NCBI GenBank assembly: GCA_039915505.1
Contig: JBDSND010000008.1
Coordinates: 1 to 20,492, forward strand
DNA length: 20,492 nucleotides
From: CAIWHR01 sp039915505
GTDB taxonomy: Bacteria > Pseudomonadota > Gammaproteobacteria > Burkholderiales > Casimicrobiaceae
Direction: 5' to 3'
Shown: piece after piece, positions 1 to 7,406 of the stretch
Layout of the letters: each line of letters starts with the position of its first letter
Numbering within the stretch: the first letter of the stretch is position 1
The notes under the pieces: model-generated
Database searches by the model: none
What the model saw: the letters and a program-made list of their open reading frames with translations, nothing else
What the model was told of the DNA's origin: nothing
Translations under genes and position numbers: made by a program

Positions 1-361
1 GGGATCGCAGCGACGCCTGATTGACCGCAGCCATGAGCTCCGGCCGCGAAAACGGCTTGCGCAGGAACATGTAGTCGCCGTCGATGATTCGACGCACGCG
101 TGATTCGGGCATGGCACTGACGAACACTACCGGCATGAAATAGCGCGTCGGGGTGGATCGTATCGCATCGAGGAGTGCCGTGCCTACCATGCCCTCCATG
201 ACCACGTCCGCGACGACCAGGTCGAAAGGCTGGTAATCCAGCATCGCAAGCGCGATATCGCCGTTACCGCAGGTGGTCGAGCGCCAGCCCCCCGCCGCAA
301 GCATGCGACCGAGTGCGATGGCCTCTTGGGCCGTGTCGTCGATGATCAGCGCGTCGCGCAT
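1..361 (-). CDS. Response regulator receiver domain protein (partial, runs off the left edge)
   Basis: About 120 residues can be read from ATG 361 leftwards without a stop; the gene continues beyond base 1. The readable part is a CheY-like receiver domain. It has the acidic pair D8-D9 in LIIDD, the phospho-acceptor D52 in LVVADVVM, S82 in VFVSAM, and K102 in FLRKPF, spaced as in the family. Such domains are phosphorylated by a histidine kinase and act in the cytoplasm. The output domain, if any, is outside the window, so it may be a single-domain regulator or the start of a larger protein. The start is supported by GGGAGG about 7 bases upstream. A decayed histidine kinase lies nearby (1331-1763), but nothing shows the two were partners. 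Confidence 0.88.
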   Translation of the reverse strand, partial: MRDALIIDDTAQEAIALGRMLAAGGWRSTTCGNGDIALAMLDYQPFDLVVADVVMEGMVGTALLDAIRSTPTRYFMPVVFVSAMPESRVRRIIDGDYMFLRKPFSRPELMAAVNQASLRS

Positions 362-471
362 CCTGTTGCCTCCCTCGGAGGATGGCCGCAGCGGCGCCCC
401 CCTGTAACCTGCGCGCCTTGCTGTACCCCTCAGTTCAGTACGGTAGTCTTGCCCCCAGGGCTAGCCTGTAG

Positions 472-489
472 GCAGTTCGCCGAAACTGC
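472..489. repeat. Inverted repeat between the response regulator and the GST gene
   Basis: GCAGTT (472-477) and AACTGC (484-489) form a perfect 6-base inverted repeat around six bases. It lies in the 248-base region between two divergent genes, where an operator would be expected. No clear sigma-70 boxes were seen near it, and the repeat could be chance. Confidence 0.25.
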
Positions 490-609
490 TGTAGGGCGGC
501 GCGACGGCGAGCGCGGCCCTCGCGCGGCGGCTATGCGGCGCGAGGTATCCTTCGCACCCGCGGCCCCTGCACGATCGCTTTGCACCGGCCGTCCTTTCCG
601 GAAAGTGCC

Positions 610-1239
610 ATGACTCCGACAGCCAGGATGAAGCTTTATTTTTCGCAACCCTCCCCCTACGCCCGGAAGGTACTGGCGTGCGCCCACGAGGTCGGACTCG
701 CCGACTCGCTCGAGCTCGTCGCCATGACGGTCTCGCCCGCGCAACCCAACGACGCCTACGCCGCCCGCAATCCGTTGATGAAGGTTCCCGCGCTCGAGCG
801 CGCCGACGGCGTCACCCTGGTCGACTCGGTGGTCATCTGCGAGTATCTCGACGCGATGGGCGGCGGGAAGCTCTTCCCCCGTGACGGCGATGCCCGCTGG
901 CTGGCGTTGCGTCTGCATGCGCTTGCCGACGGCGTCCTCGACGCGGCGCTGCTGGCCCGTTACGAGACGATGATGCGGCCCGCACCGCTGCGCTGGGACG
1001 CATGGCTGGATGGCCAATACGCCAAGATCGACCATACCCTCGACGCGCTGGATAAGGATCCAGCCACCTTGGAGGGATCCTTCGACATCGGCCATCTCGC
1101 GCTTGCCTGCGCGCTGGGCTACCTCGATTTCCGCTTTGCGCAGCGGCCGTGGCGGGCGGGGCGCGACAATCTGGCGCGCTGGCATGAGCGTATCGCCGCG
1201 CGGCCTTCCTTACAGGCCACCCGGCCGGTAGCAACATGA
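610..1239 (+). CDS. Glutathione S-transferase family protein
   Basis: A 209-residue protein with the two-domain GST layout. The thioredoxin-like N-terminal part (about residues 7-90) begins MKLYFSQPSPYARKV, with Ser15 at the usual catalytic position. It has the cis-proline motif KVPAL (58-62) and the glutathione-binding acidic-Ser pair D72-S73 in VDSVVICEYLD. The alpha-helical C-terminal domain carries FDIGHLALACALGYLDFR (159-175 area), matching the family's N-capping region. Members conjugate or reduce with glutathione in the cytoplasm; the substrate is not predictable here. Start: ATG 610 follows GGAAAG; ATG 628 after AGG is equally possible and starts right at the conserved MKLYF. An upstream ATG at 580 adds residues that do not look like GST. 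The gene stands alone. Confidence 0.85.
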   Translation: MTPTARMKLYFSQPSPYARKVLACAHEVGLADSLELVAMTVSPAQPNDAYAARNPLMKVPALERADGVTLVDSVVICEYLDAMGGGKLFPRDGDARWLALRLHALADGVLDAALLARYETMMRPAPLRWDAWLDGQYAKIDHTLDALDKDPATLEGSFDIGHLALACALGYLDFRFAQRPWRAGRDNLARWHERIAARPSLQATRPVAT

Positions 1240-1330
1240 TCGTGCTTCCTGGGGCTGCCTCGCGTCGCCTCGGTGCCGCCCCGAGCACCCGCACCACCGC
1301 CTCGGGCCGCAGGCCATGACCGGCGCGGGC

Positions 1331-1763
1331 GATAGTGCGCTTTCGATCGCATCGCCGCCGCCAGCGGTGAAGGCGCGAGGGATCGAGGGTTCGAGCGGTT
1401 GGGACATCGGCTTGGCCCACGCCCGCAGCCTGTTGGAGACAAGGGGGTACCACCGCCGCGTCGAGTCCCGGGGCGCCACATTCACGGTCCGGCTTCGAAT
1501 GGCAACCGGCCGGCCCACCGGGGCACTGAACGAATCACGCAGTGTGCCGGCGCTTCCCCGGCAGCCCATCCAGGGGGTCGACGGCAAATCGAGACGCCGC
1601 CGACAGCATGCGCGTGATCCTCGAGCCTTTGGGTGGCGACGCGCGAGTGGCGAGAGACGGTTGCGAAGCCTCGATGCCTTCGGGCGCTACGATCCGGCTA
1701 TCCCGCGACTGGCGCGGCGACCTTCGACGAAGAGAGCTGGAGACCCGGGATCCGGGCGATTGA
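1331..1763 (+). pseudogene. Remnant of a hybrid sensor histidine kinase (ATPase end plus receiver start)
   Basis: No intact gene fills 1240-1770, but two plus-strand frames carry decayed kinase sequence in the right order. In the frame of base 1316, about 1331-1500 reads a histidine-kinase ATPase C-terminus: a D...SIA stretch like the DxGxGI box, then GWDIGLAHARSLLE where kinases have GxGLGLA, then VESRGATFTVRL. In the next frame, about 1587-1763 reads NRDAADSMRVILEPLGG and ARVARDGCEA, which matches the start of the receiver domain that follows in hybrid kinases. The frame change falls near 1580-1590, where VDG in one frame leads to NRDAADS in the other. The kinase core, His box and the rest of the receiver are missing or unrecognisable. 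Recognised by motif similarity only; boundaries are approximate. Confidence 0.6.
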
Positions 1764-1770
1764 TTCGGCG

Positions 1771-2577
1771 CTACGCGGCGAGCCGGGTCCGGATGCGATA
1801 GCTCGCCGCGTCGACCATGCCCACCAGGACGAGAATCGCGATGATCACCGTCGCGGCTTCCTGGACCTGGAACAGCGAGAGGTGAAAATACAAGAGCTGG
1901 CCGAGTCCGCCGGCGCCCACGAGGCCGAGCACGGATGCGGCACGGATATTGTTCTCCCAGCGGTAGAGAGAATAGCTCACCGCCTGCGGCAACACCTGCG
2001 GCAGGGTCGCGTACCAGAACGCCGAGCCGCGCGATGCACCGTTGCTGCGCAGGGCCGCGCGCGATTCCATGGGGACGTTCTCCAGGGCATCGGCAAACAG
2101 CCTCCCGAGCACGCCGATGGTATGCACGGCCAGCGCGAGCACGCCGGCAAACGGCCCGAGGCCCGCAGCGATGACAATGATCGACGCCCATACGAGCTCC
2201 GGAACCGCGCGCAGTACGTTGAGCACGAAACGGGTCAATCCCCGCACCGGGGTCCCCGGCCGGCGGGACGCGGGCAGGGCCAGGGCCATGCCACCGATAA
2301 CGGCCAGCACCGTCCCGAGAAGGGAAATCGCGATAGTCTCGGCCGCACCGACGCTGACCTTCCACAGGAACGCTGCATCCGTGCGCGGTGGAAAGAAGCT
2401 GGCTGCGAAGCTTGCCATCCGCTGCGCCGAATCGCGGGAGAAAAGGCTCGCCCAGTCGCCCGACATCGAAGCGATCGAGGCGGTGAGTAAGGCCAGGAAG
2501 GTCACCACGGCGACGATCGGTCGCCAACGCCGCGCAGGCACCGGCACGGTGGGGCTCGGCGCGCTCACCCGGCCCAT
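1771..2577 (-). CDS. ABC transporter permease, PhnE-like (second subunit of the predicted selenium-oxyanion importer)
   Basis: A 268-residue membrane protein of the phosphonate-type (PhnE) permease family. Hydrophobic segments are visible at about 20-38, 80-103, 125-157 and 240-256. The cytoplasmic coupling loop reads SNGASRGSAFWYATLPQVLP (178-197), followed by the family motif YRWENNIRAASVLGLVGAGGLG (205-226). It pairs with the permease just upstream to form the channel of the importer. Its ATG lies inside the end of that gene, a 13-base overlap that suggests translational coupling. It is the last gene of the operon that begins with senB. The substrate is inferred from the neighbours, not from this protein. 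The long frame upstream of 2577 is a shadow of the previous gene. Confidence 0.85.
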   Translation of the reverse strand: MGRVSAPSPTVPVPARRWRPIVAVVTFLALLTASIASMSGDWASLFSRDSAQRMASFAASFFPPRTDAAFLWKVSVGAAETIAISLLGTVLAVIGGMALALPASRRPGTPVRGLTRFVLNVLRAVPELVWASIIVIAAGLGPFAGVLALAVHTIGVLGRLFADALENVPMESRAALRSNGASRGSAFWYATLPQVLPQAVSYSLYRWENNIRAASVLGLVGAGGLGQLLYFHLSLFQVQEAATVIIAILVLVGMVDAASYRIRTRLAA

Positions 2578-3410
2578 CGACGCAGGAGGGTGCTCGTGGC
2601 ATCGGCCAGGAACACCAGCATCACGAACACGGCAAGCATGGTGAGCACTTCGTTGGCCGCAAGCATCTTGAGCGACAGTTCCATCTGCATGCCCAGTCCG
2701 CCGGCACCGACGAAGCCCATGACGACGGAGGCCCGGATCGCGCATTCCCAGCGGTAGATGGTGTACGACGTGAGCTCCGGCAATGCCGCCGGCAGGCTGC
2801 CATACAGGAACGCTTGCAGCCGTGACGCGCCGCTGGCGAGCAGTGCGCGGGTCGCCTCCGGATCGGTGCTCTCCAGGATTTCCGTGTATACCTTGCCCAG
2901 CATGCCGGCGTAGGTGAGCGCGATCGCCAGCACACCGGCCGTGTCGCCGAGACCGACCGCGCGTACGAACAACAGCGCCCACACGATTTCCGGCACCGAA
3001 CGCAGCAGGATCAGCACGGCTCTCACCGTCTGCCGCACGGCAGCGCAGCGCGCGCACATGCGCGGCCCGACCAGTGCGGAGATCGACAACCGGCGCGTCG
3101 CGACCAGGGCCGCGGGAATCGCGAGCACGACCGCCGCGGTCGTGCCGACCGTGGCGATGGCGATGGTTTGCCAGGTCGCCCGTGCGACCAGGGCAAGGAA
3201 GTCGGGCGCGAGCTTTGGCGGCACCGAGCTCGACACGAACTGCAGGAGCGCGCGGGTGCTGCTCTCGCTCCACAGCGTGCGAGGGTCGAACTCCGTCATC
3301 CAGCCGCTCAGCACGATCACCGCGACCGCAATCAAGCCCCACCCGAAACGGCGCGCGAGCACCGGGTCGCGGGGCGGGGTCGGCGCCGCGCCGCTGGCGA
3401 GTGTGCTCAT
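2565..3410 (-). CDS. ABC transporter permease, PhnE-like (first subunit of the predicted selenium-oxyanion importer)
   Basis: A 281-residue permease related to PhnE. Hydrophobic segments lie at about 22-37, 80-105, 128-150, 155-172 and 255-270. The coupling loop is LASGASRLQAFLYGSLPAALP (191-211) and the conserved tail of the domain is YRWECAIRASVVMGFVGAGGLG (219-240), nearly the same as in its partner. The two permeases are clearly related to each other, the usual state in phosphonate-type systems with two membrane subunits. ATG 3410 was chosen because the frame upstream to 3626 overlaps the ATPase gene and lacks permease features; the ribosome site before 3410 is poor. A perfect hairpin sits just upstream (3426-3440). 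Confidence 0.85.
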   Translation of the reverse strand: MSTLASGAAPTPPRDPVLARRFGWGLIAVAVIVLSGWMTEFDPRTLWSESSTRALLQFVSSSVPPKLAPDFLALVARATWQTIAIATVGTTAAVVLAIPAALVATRRLSISALVGPRMCARCAAVRQTVRAVLILLRSVPEIVWALLFVRAVGLGDTAGVLAIALTYAGMLGKVYTEILESTDPEATRALLASGASRLQAFLYGSLPAALPELTSYTIYRWECAIRASVVMGFVGAGGLGMQMELSLKMLAANEVLTMLAVFVMLVFLADATSTLLRRWAG

Positions 3411-3425
3411 CGAACGCCCAGGCTT

Positions 3426-3440
3426 GCCCACATCGTGGGC
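3426..3440. repeat. Small perfect hairpin upstream of the first permease
   Basis: GCCCAC, three-base loop, GTGGGC. It lies in the 115-base gap between the ATPase and permease genes, the widest gap in this operon, ending 15 bases before the permease ATG. In the minus-strand mRNA it could modulate permease translation or protect a processed 3' end. It has no U-tract, so a classical terminator is unlikely. Confidence 0.35.
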
Positions 3441-3525
3441 TGCGCCAACCCCCTTGCCGGGAGAGGGCCAGCGCCTTGGGAGGGCCCGCGCACGCAATGC
3501 GCCAATGTTGCGGGCGTGGCGGTCA

Positions 3526-4374
3526 TCAGCGGCAGGTCGGCAGCTTGAGCTTGAACGCCTCGCTGCTAGCTTCCTGCAGCGAGCTGGACAGTTCCCGTCC
3601 ATAGAGCGATTCGAGCAGGGCCGCATCGACGCGCTCGCGTGGCAGGTCGAACAGCACCTGGCCCGCTCGCACGCCGATCAGCCGATCGAAGCGCGCCAGC
3701 GCAAGATCGACCGCGTGCAGGCTGACCACCAGGGTTGCACCCCGTGCGGTGGCCTCGCTCTGCAGGGTTGCGAGCGCTGCCAGCGCGAGCGCCGGATCGA
3801 GCATGGAAACCGGCTCGTCGAGCAGGAACAGCCGCGCTTCCGAAAGCAGCAGCCGGGCGAGACCGACCCGCTGGCGCTCGCCGCCCGAGAGCCGGTCGCA
3901 GCGCAAGAACAGCTTGTCGGCGACGTCGAAGCGGGCCAGCGCTGCGGCGACGTCGTCGAGGTCGCGCGGCGCGACGAGCGATCCCAGCGCCTGCCACAGC
4001 GTCCACTGCGGAAGCCGGCCCGCAAGCACGGCGTGCACCACCCGCTGGCGCGGCGGCAACGGCGGTACCTGCGGCGCCAGAAACAACTGTCGGCGAAAGC
4101 GATGCAGCGCCGCTTGCGGCAATGACCAGGGATCGGTGTTCTGAATCCACACGCTGCCGCTCGTCGGTCGAATGGCACAGCCGAGGGTATGCAGCAGGGT
4201 CGTCTTGCCGGCTCCGGAAGGACCGATGATCGCGACCTGGGCGGCGGCCGGCAACGCGAGTGAGATGCCGTCGAGCGCACGTGCACCGCCGGCGTAGTTG
4301 ACGACGACCGAGTCGAGCGCGTGAAGAGTGTGCGCCGACGCCGGGGGCGCGACGAGCTCGGCGGTTGCAACCAT
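3526..4374 (-). CDS. ABC transporter ATP-binding protein, PhnC-like (predicted selenium-oxyanion importer)
   Basis: A 282-residue ABC ATPase with all key motifs: Walker A GPSGAGKTT (51-59), Q-loop at Q102, signature LSGGERQR (162-169), Walker B LFLLDEP (182-188) and H-loop His220. It powers import by the two PhnE-like permeases downstream and the binding protein upstream. Length and motif spacing fit the phosphonate/phosphate importer ATPases (PhnC). ATG 4374 is chosen; TTG 4377 directly before it is an alternative, with GGAG a little far upstream. It follows the binding-protein gene by 43 bases. Sequence alone would permit a phosphonate role; the selenium role comes from the gene neighbourhood. 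Confidence 0.85.
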   Translation of the reverse strand: MVATAELVAPPASAHTLHALDSVVVNYAGGARALDGISLALPAAAQVAIIGPSGAGKTTLLHTLGCAIRPTSGSVWIQNTDPWSLPQAALHRFRRQLFLAPQVPPLPPRQRVVHAVLAGRLPQWTLWQALGSLVAPRDLDDVAAALARFDVADKLFLRCDRLSGGERQRVGLARLLLSEARLFLLDEPVSMLDPALALAALATLQSEATARGATLVVSLHAVDLALARFDRLIGVRAGQVLFDLPRERVDAALLESLYGRELSSSLQEASSEAFKLKLPTCR

Positions 4375-4417
4375 CAACGGCCCGGCTCCGATGGACCGAA
4401 AGCCCGGGCCCGCAGGA

Positions 4418-5278
4418 TCACTTCAGCAAGCCCGCGGACTTGGCGGCAGCTTCGATGCCCTTGTAGTTCTCTACCTTGGTCGGCACAAATTTTGTCGCGC
4501 GTTGCAAGTCGAGGATTGCGCGGTCCGCGGGCTTGGCTGGGTCGAGCGACAGGAACGCATCGCGCAGCTTGGTGACAATCGCCGGATCGAGGTCGCCGCG
4601 CACGGTCCAGTTATAGTCGTAGTATGTTGGAGTGGTGTAAAAAACCCGCAGCGTCGATGGATCGATCTTCTTTTCGTCGACCATCTTGTTCCACACCGAG
4701 ATGTTGAGCGCCCCGGCATCGACCTTGCCGCCCTGCACCTGGAACGCCGTCGCATCGTGTGCCCCGGAGAAGGCGACGCGCATGTCCTTGTCCGCGTCAA
4801 TCCCCTGCTCCTTCAGGAAGAACCGCGGCATGAGGTGCCCCGAGGTCGACGACACCGACCCGAATGCAAAGCTCTTGCCCTTGAGATCGGCGAGGCTCTT
4901 GATCGGACTATTCGCCTGGGTGATGAACACCGAGCGGAACTGCTCGTCCTCGACGCGTTGCACCAGCGGAATCGCGGTGCCGTTGGTGCGCACATACGCC
5001 TGCACGAACGTGAAGCCGCCGTACCAGACCATGTCGAGCTTCTTGGCGGCGAGACCCTCGACCGTGGCGGCGTAGTCGGTGACCGGCGTGAACTGCACCT
5101 TCATGCCGGACTTGGCTTCGAGATACTTGCCCAGTGGCTCGAACTTACGCTGCAATTCGGTGGGGGCTTCGTCGGGAATGGCCGATACGCGCAGGACGTT
5201 CTGTGCTGCGGCGGATGGGGCCATGCCGATACCGAGCAGGCTGATCAGGGTGACAACGGTAGCAAGGCGGGCCAGCAC
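4418..5278 (-). CDS. Periplasmic substrate-binding protein, PhnD-like, putative selenate/selenium-oxyanion type
   Basis: A 286-residue secreted binding protein. Residues 1-25 form a signal peptide with a hydrophobic core (TLISLLGIGM) and a likely cleavage after PSAAA. The mature part is a PhnD-family fold: LRVSAIPDEAP near the start, the ligand-side motif MVWYGGFTF, LADLKGKSFAFGS, and SSTSGHLMPRFFL. In PhnD relatives these loops bind phosphonate, phosphite or phosphate. A related NCBI family named putative selenate ABC transporter substrate-binding protein is known to lie beside selD, and this gene directly follows selD/senC. It starts with GTG 5278, 7 bases after a strong AGGAG, and lies 25 bases after senC. 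The ligand is an inference; selenite, selenate or another selenium species are all possible, and a phosphonate is not excluded. Confidence 0.85.
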   Translation of the reverse strand: MLARLATVVTLISLLGIGMAPSAAAQNVLRVSAIPDEAPTELQRKFEPLGKYLEAKSGMKVQFTPVTDYAATVEGLAAKKLDMVWYGGFTFVQAYVRTNGTAIPLVQRVEDEQFRSVFITQANSPIKSLADLKGKSFAFGSVSSTSGHLMPRFFLKEQGIDADKDMRVAFSGAHDATAFQVQGGKVDAGALNISVWNKMVDEKKIDPSTLRVFYTTPTYYDYNWTVRGDLDPAIVTKLRDAFLSLDPAKPADRAILDLQRATKFVPTKVENYKGIEAAAKSAGLLK

Positions 5279-5303
5279 GACGGTCTCCTAGGAATTGAAA
5301 TGC

Positions 5304-6359
5304 TTAGACGACGCGCAGCCGTGGCGACTGCGCGGAGGTGATGTGGCCAATGACGGCGGCCTCGGCAAAGCCATCGCGGCGAAAAATCGCCAGCACGTCC
5401 TGCACCGCCGCGGAGTCACAGGCGACAAGCAATCCGCCCGATGTCTGCGGATCGGTCAGGACGGCAAGTTGCGCGTCGTCGACCGCCTCGCGTCCCACCT
5501 CGTCGCCGTAGGCTTCCCAGTTGCGGCCGGAAGCGCCGGTGAAGAAGCCATCACGCGCGAGCGTGAGCACGCCCGGCAACAGCGGCACCTTGGCGAGGTC
5601 GACTTCGGCGCCGACATCCGAGCCGCGACAGATTTCCATCAGGTGGCCGAGTAAGCCGAAGCCGGTGACATCGGTCAGCGCATGCACGGCGGGGAGTTGT
5701 CCCAGGGGGATGCCCGGGGTGTTGAGTTGGGTGGTGCTGGCGATCATGGCGCGATAGCCTTCCGGGTCGAGGCGTTCCTTCTTGAGCGCCGCGCTGTAGA
5801 TGCCCACCCCAAGGGGCTTACCCAGCACCAGCACGTCGCCGGGTCGGGCGCCGGCATTGCGCTTGAGGTTCTTGGGGTCGACGATCCCGATCGCGACCAG
5901 GCCATAGATCGGCTCGACCGAATCGATGGTGTGGCCGCCGGCAATGGGAATGCCGGCCTTCGCGCAAACCGCCTCGCCGCCCTCGAGCACGCGCCGGATG
6001 GTTTCGACGGGCAGTCGATTGACGGGCATCCCGACCAGCGCGAGGGCGAAGAGCGGCGTCGCACCCATGGCATAGATGTCGGAGATCGCGTTGGTCGCGG
6101 CGATGGCGCCGAAATCATACGGATCGTCGACAATGGGCATGAAGAAATCGGTGGTGGCAACGATCGCCTGGTGCTCGTTGATCTGGTACACCGCGGCGTC
6201 GTCGGCGGTCTCGATGCCCACGAGCAATGCTTTGGGCACGATGCTCGGGCCCGTTTTCGCAATGATCTGCTGCAGTACACCCGGGGCGATCTTGCAGCCG
6301 CAGCCGCCGCCATGACTGAACTGGGTGAGTCGCAGCGGTAGTTCGTCGGGAGCGTTCAT
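5304..6359 (-). CDS. senC: Selenide, water dikinase (selenophosphate synthase), SenC
   Basis: A 351-residue selenophosphate synthase of the SelD family, of usual length. It makes selenophosphate from selenide and ATP in the cytoplasm. The glycine-rich N-terminus HGGGCGCKI holds the catalytic Cys20 (the position that is Cys or selenocysteine in the family) and Lys23. Further family motifs are ETADDAAVY (50-58), ATTDFFMPIVDDPYDFG (68-84), GGHTIDSVEP (141-150) and TDVTGFGLLGH (229-239). The active-site residue is plain Cys, encoded by a normal codon. Its ATG overlaps the senB stop in ATGA, with AGGAAGG about 9 bases upstream. In selenoneine clusters this SelD homologue is called SenC; no selA, selB or tRNA-Sec gene is present here, so a dedicated role is likely but not proven. 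The cell may use the same enzyme for selenoproteins. Confidence 0.93.
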   Translation of the reverse strand: MNAPDELPLRLTQFSHGGGCGCKIAPGVLQQIIAKTGPSIVPKALLVGIETADDAAVYQINEHQAIVATTDFFMPIVDDPYDFGAIAATNAISDIYAMGATPLFALALVGMPVNRLPVETIRRVLEGGEAVCAKAGIPIAGGHTIDSVEPIYGLVAIGIVDPKNLKRNAGARPGDVLVLGKPLGVGIYSAALKKERLDPEGYRAMIASTTQLNTPGIPLGQLPAVHALTDVTGFGLLGHLMEICRGSDVGAEVDLAKVPLLPGVLTLARDGFFTGASGRNWEAYGDEVGREAVDDAQLAVLTDPQTSGGLLVACDSAAVQDVLAIFRRDGFAEAAVIGHITSAQSPRLRVV

Positions 6360-7405
6360 CGTGTGTCCTTCCTGGGTGATGAGAGCAAGACGCCTTGCGC
6401 GACGGCATCCTGTGACCGGACAGCATGAGCGGCGTCGATTGCCGCCCGAAGCGCGGCGCGCTCCGCAGCCGGTGCAAAAAGCGGCGCGCGCGCCGCACAT
6501 TGACGTCCGAGGCGCGCGGTAAAGCTCGGATCCTCGGCGCAGCGCGCGACGAGCCGCGCCAACGCGGCCGCATCACCGACCGGGAAATACCCCGCGTAAT
6601 CCTCGCCCAGCATGCCGAGGTTGCCCGACATGCGGCTCGCGAGCACCGGCGTCCCCGCGGTGACGGCCTCGACCACGACATTGGCGCCGCCTTCCATGCG
6701 CGATGAGCAGATGAGAAGGTCGGCACGCTTGATTGCCTGCCGCGTCCAGGCATGAGACCGCGCGCCCTGCCATTGTATCCGCGCGTCCTGCGCGACTGCC
6801 GCTTTCAGCGCTGCGCCGAGCGCTTTGTCCAGGGCCTCGCCGACCACCGTCAGGCGCAGGGCCGCCCGACGATCGAGCGCGCACCAAGCCGCCAGCACCG
6901 TCTCCGGATCCTTTTCGGGCCGCAGGTGCGCCACCAACACGCAAGCCAGTCGGCCCCCCGCCCGGGTCCGGTCCGGGCGAGGCGTCAAGGTTCGGGCCGA
7001 CTGGTAGACAACACGGGTCTTGGACCTATACCGCGCCGGCACCGCCGTCAGGGCGTGTTCCTGCAAGACGATCAAGCCATCGGCCGCAGCGAGGGACGCC
7101 ACGGCATCGGGATCGTGTTCCGAAATGTCGCGATAGAGATCCGTACCCGTCAGCGCGACCACCACCGCACCGTCCCGGCCCTCCTCCCGCCAGCGTGCCA
7201 CTGCGGTTCGACTGCGGCGCGCGTGCAACGCGATCAGGGTGTCGCAGGCGCGCGGCAGTGGTGCATCGCTCGCCTGTACAATCACCTCGTAATCCTGCGC
7301 AAGGAGCCGCGCCCAGCGGGCCGCGGTGCGCCAGTTGCCGTTATTGGCCGCAGCCAGGTACGGCGTGGCAATGACAACCCTCCAAGCCGTTCGAGACTTG
7401 ACCAT
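6356..7405 (-). CDS. senB: Selenosugar synthase SenB (GT-B glycosyltransferase)
   Basis: A 349-residue glycosyltransferase matching the family (TIGR04348) now known as SenB, which uses selenophosphate and a UDP-sugar to make a selenosugar for selenoneine. Visible family features are the start WRVVIATP followed by NNGNWRTAARWARLL (21-35), LIALHARRS (57-65), VALTGTDLYRDI (83-94), VVYQSA (132-137), VAHLRPEKDPE (158-168), and the C-terminal donor-binding region MEGGANVVVEAVTAGTP with the E-x7-E pair E238/E246. The downstream senC overlaps by four bases, indicating coupled translation. ATG 7405 was chosen because it lies seven residues before the first conserved strand; ATG 7441 would extend it further into senA. 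The start codon shares CATG with senA on the other strand. Confidence 0.9.
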   Translation of the reverse strand: MVKSRTAWRVVIATPYLAAANNGNWRTAARWARLLAQDYEVIVQASDAPLPRACDTLIALHARRSRTAVARWREEGRDGAVVVALTGTDLYRDISEHDPDAVASLAAADGLIVLQEHALTAVPARYRSKTRVVYQSARTLTPRPDRTRAGGRLACVLVAHLRPEKDPETVLAAWCALDRRAALRLTVVGEALDKALGAALKAAVAQDARIQWQGARSHAWTRQAIKRADLLICSSRMEGGANVVVEAVTAGTPVLASRMSGNLGMLGEDYAGYFPVGDAAALARLVARCAEDPSFTARLGRQCAARAPLFAPAAERAALRAAIDAAHAVRSQDAVAQGVLLSSPRKDTR

Positions 7406-7406
7406 G
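7403..7406. promoter_or_regulatory. Shared divergent start: CATG serves both senA and senB
   Basis: The palindrome CATG holds the senA ATG (7404-7406, plus) and the senB ATG (7405-7403, minus). There is therefore no intergenic space, and each gene's promoter and leader must lie in the other's coding sequence. A possible minus-strand -10 box TATACT (7485-7480) lies about 75 bases before senB, and a plus-strand TACAAT (7277-7282) about 120 bases before senA; neither has a convincing -35 box. Confidence 0.5.

Noticed and set aside
1376..1400. A GGTTCGAGC stretch resembling a tRNA T-arm
   Set aside because: No matching anticodon arm, acceptor stem or D-arm can be folded around it; it lies in the decayed kinase sequence.
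2914..4125. A 403-codon plus-strand frame over the permease and ATPase genes
   Set aside because: Antisense shadow of two well-supported transporter genes with no recognisable domain.
1771..5278. Interpretation of the ABC system as a phosphonate transporter (phnCDE)
   Set aside because: The proteins are of that family, but no C-P lyase, phosphonatase or other phn catabolic gene is present, and the operon starts with senB and senC. A selenium ligand is preferred though not proven.
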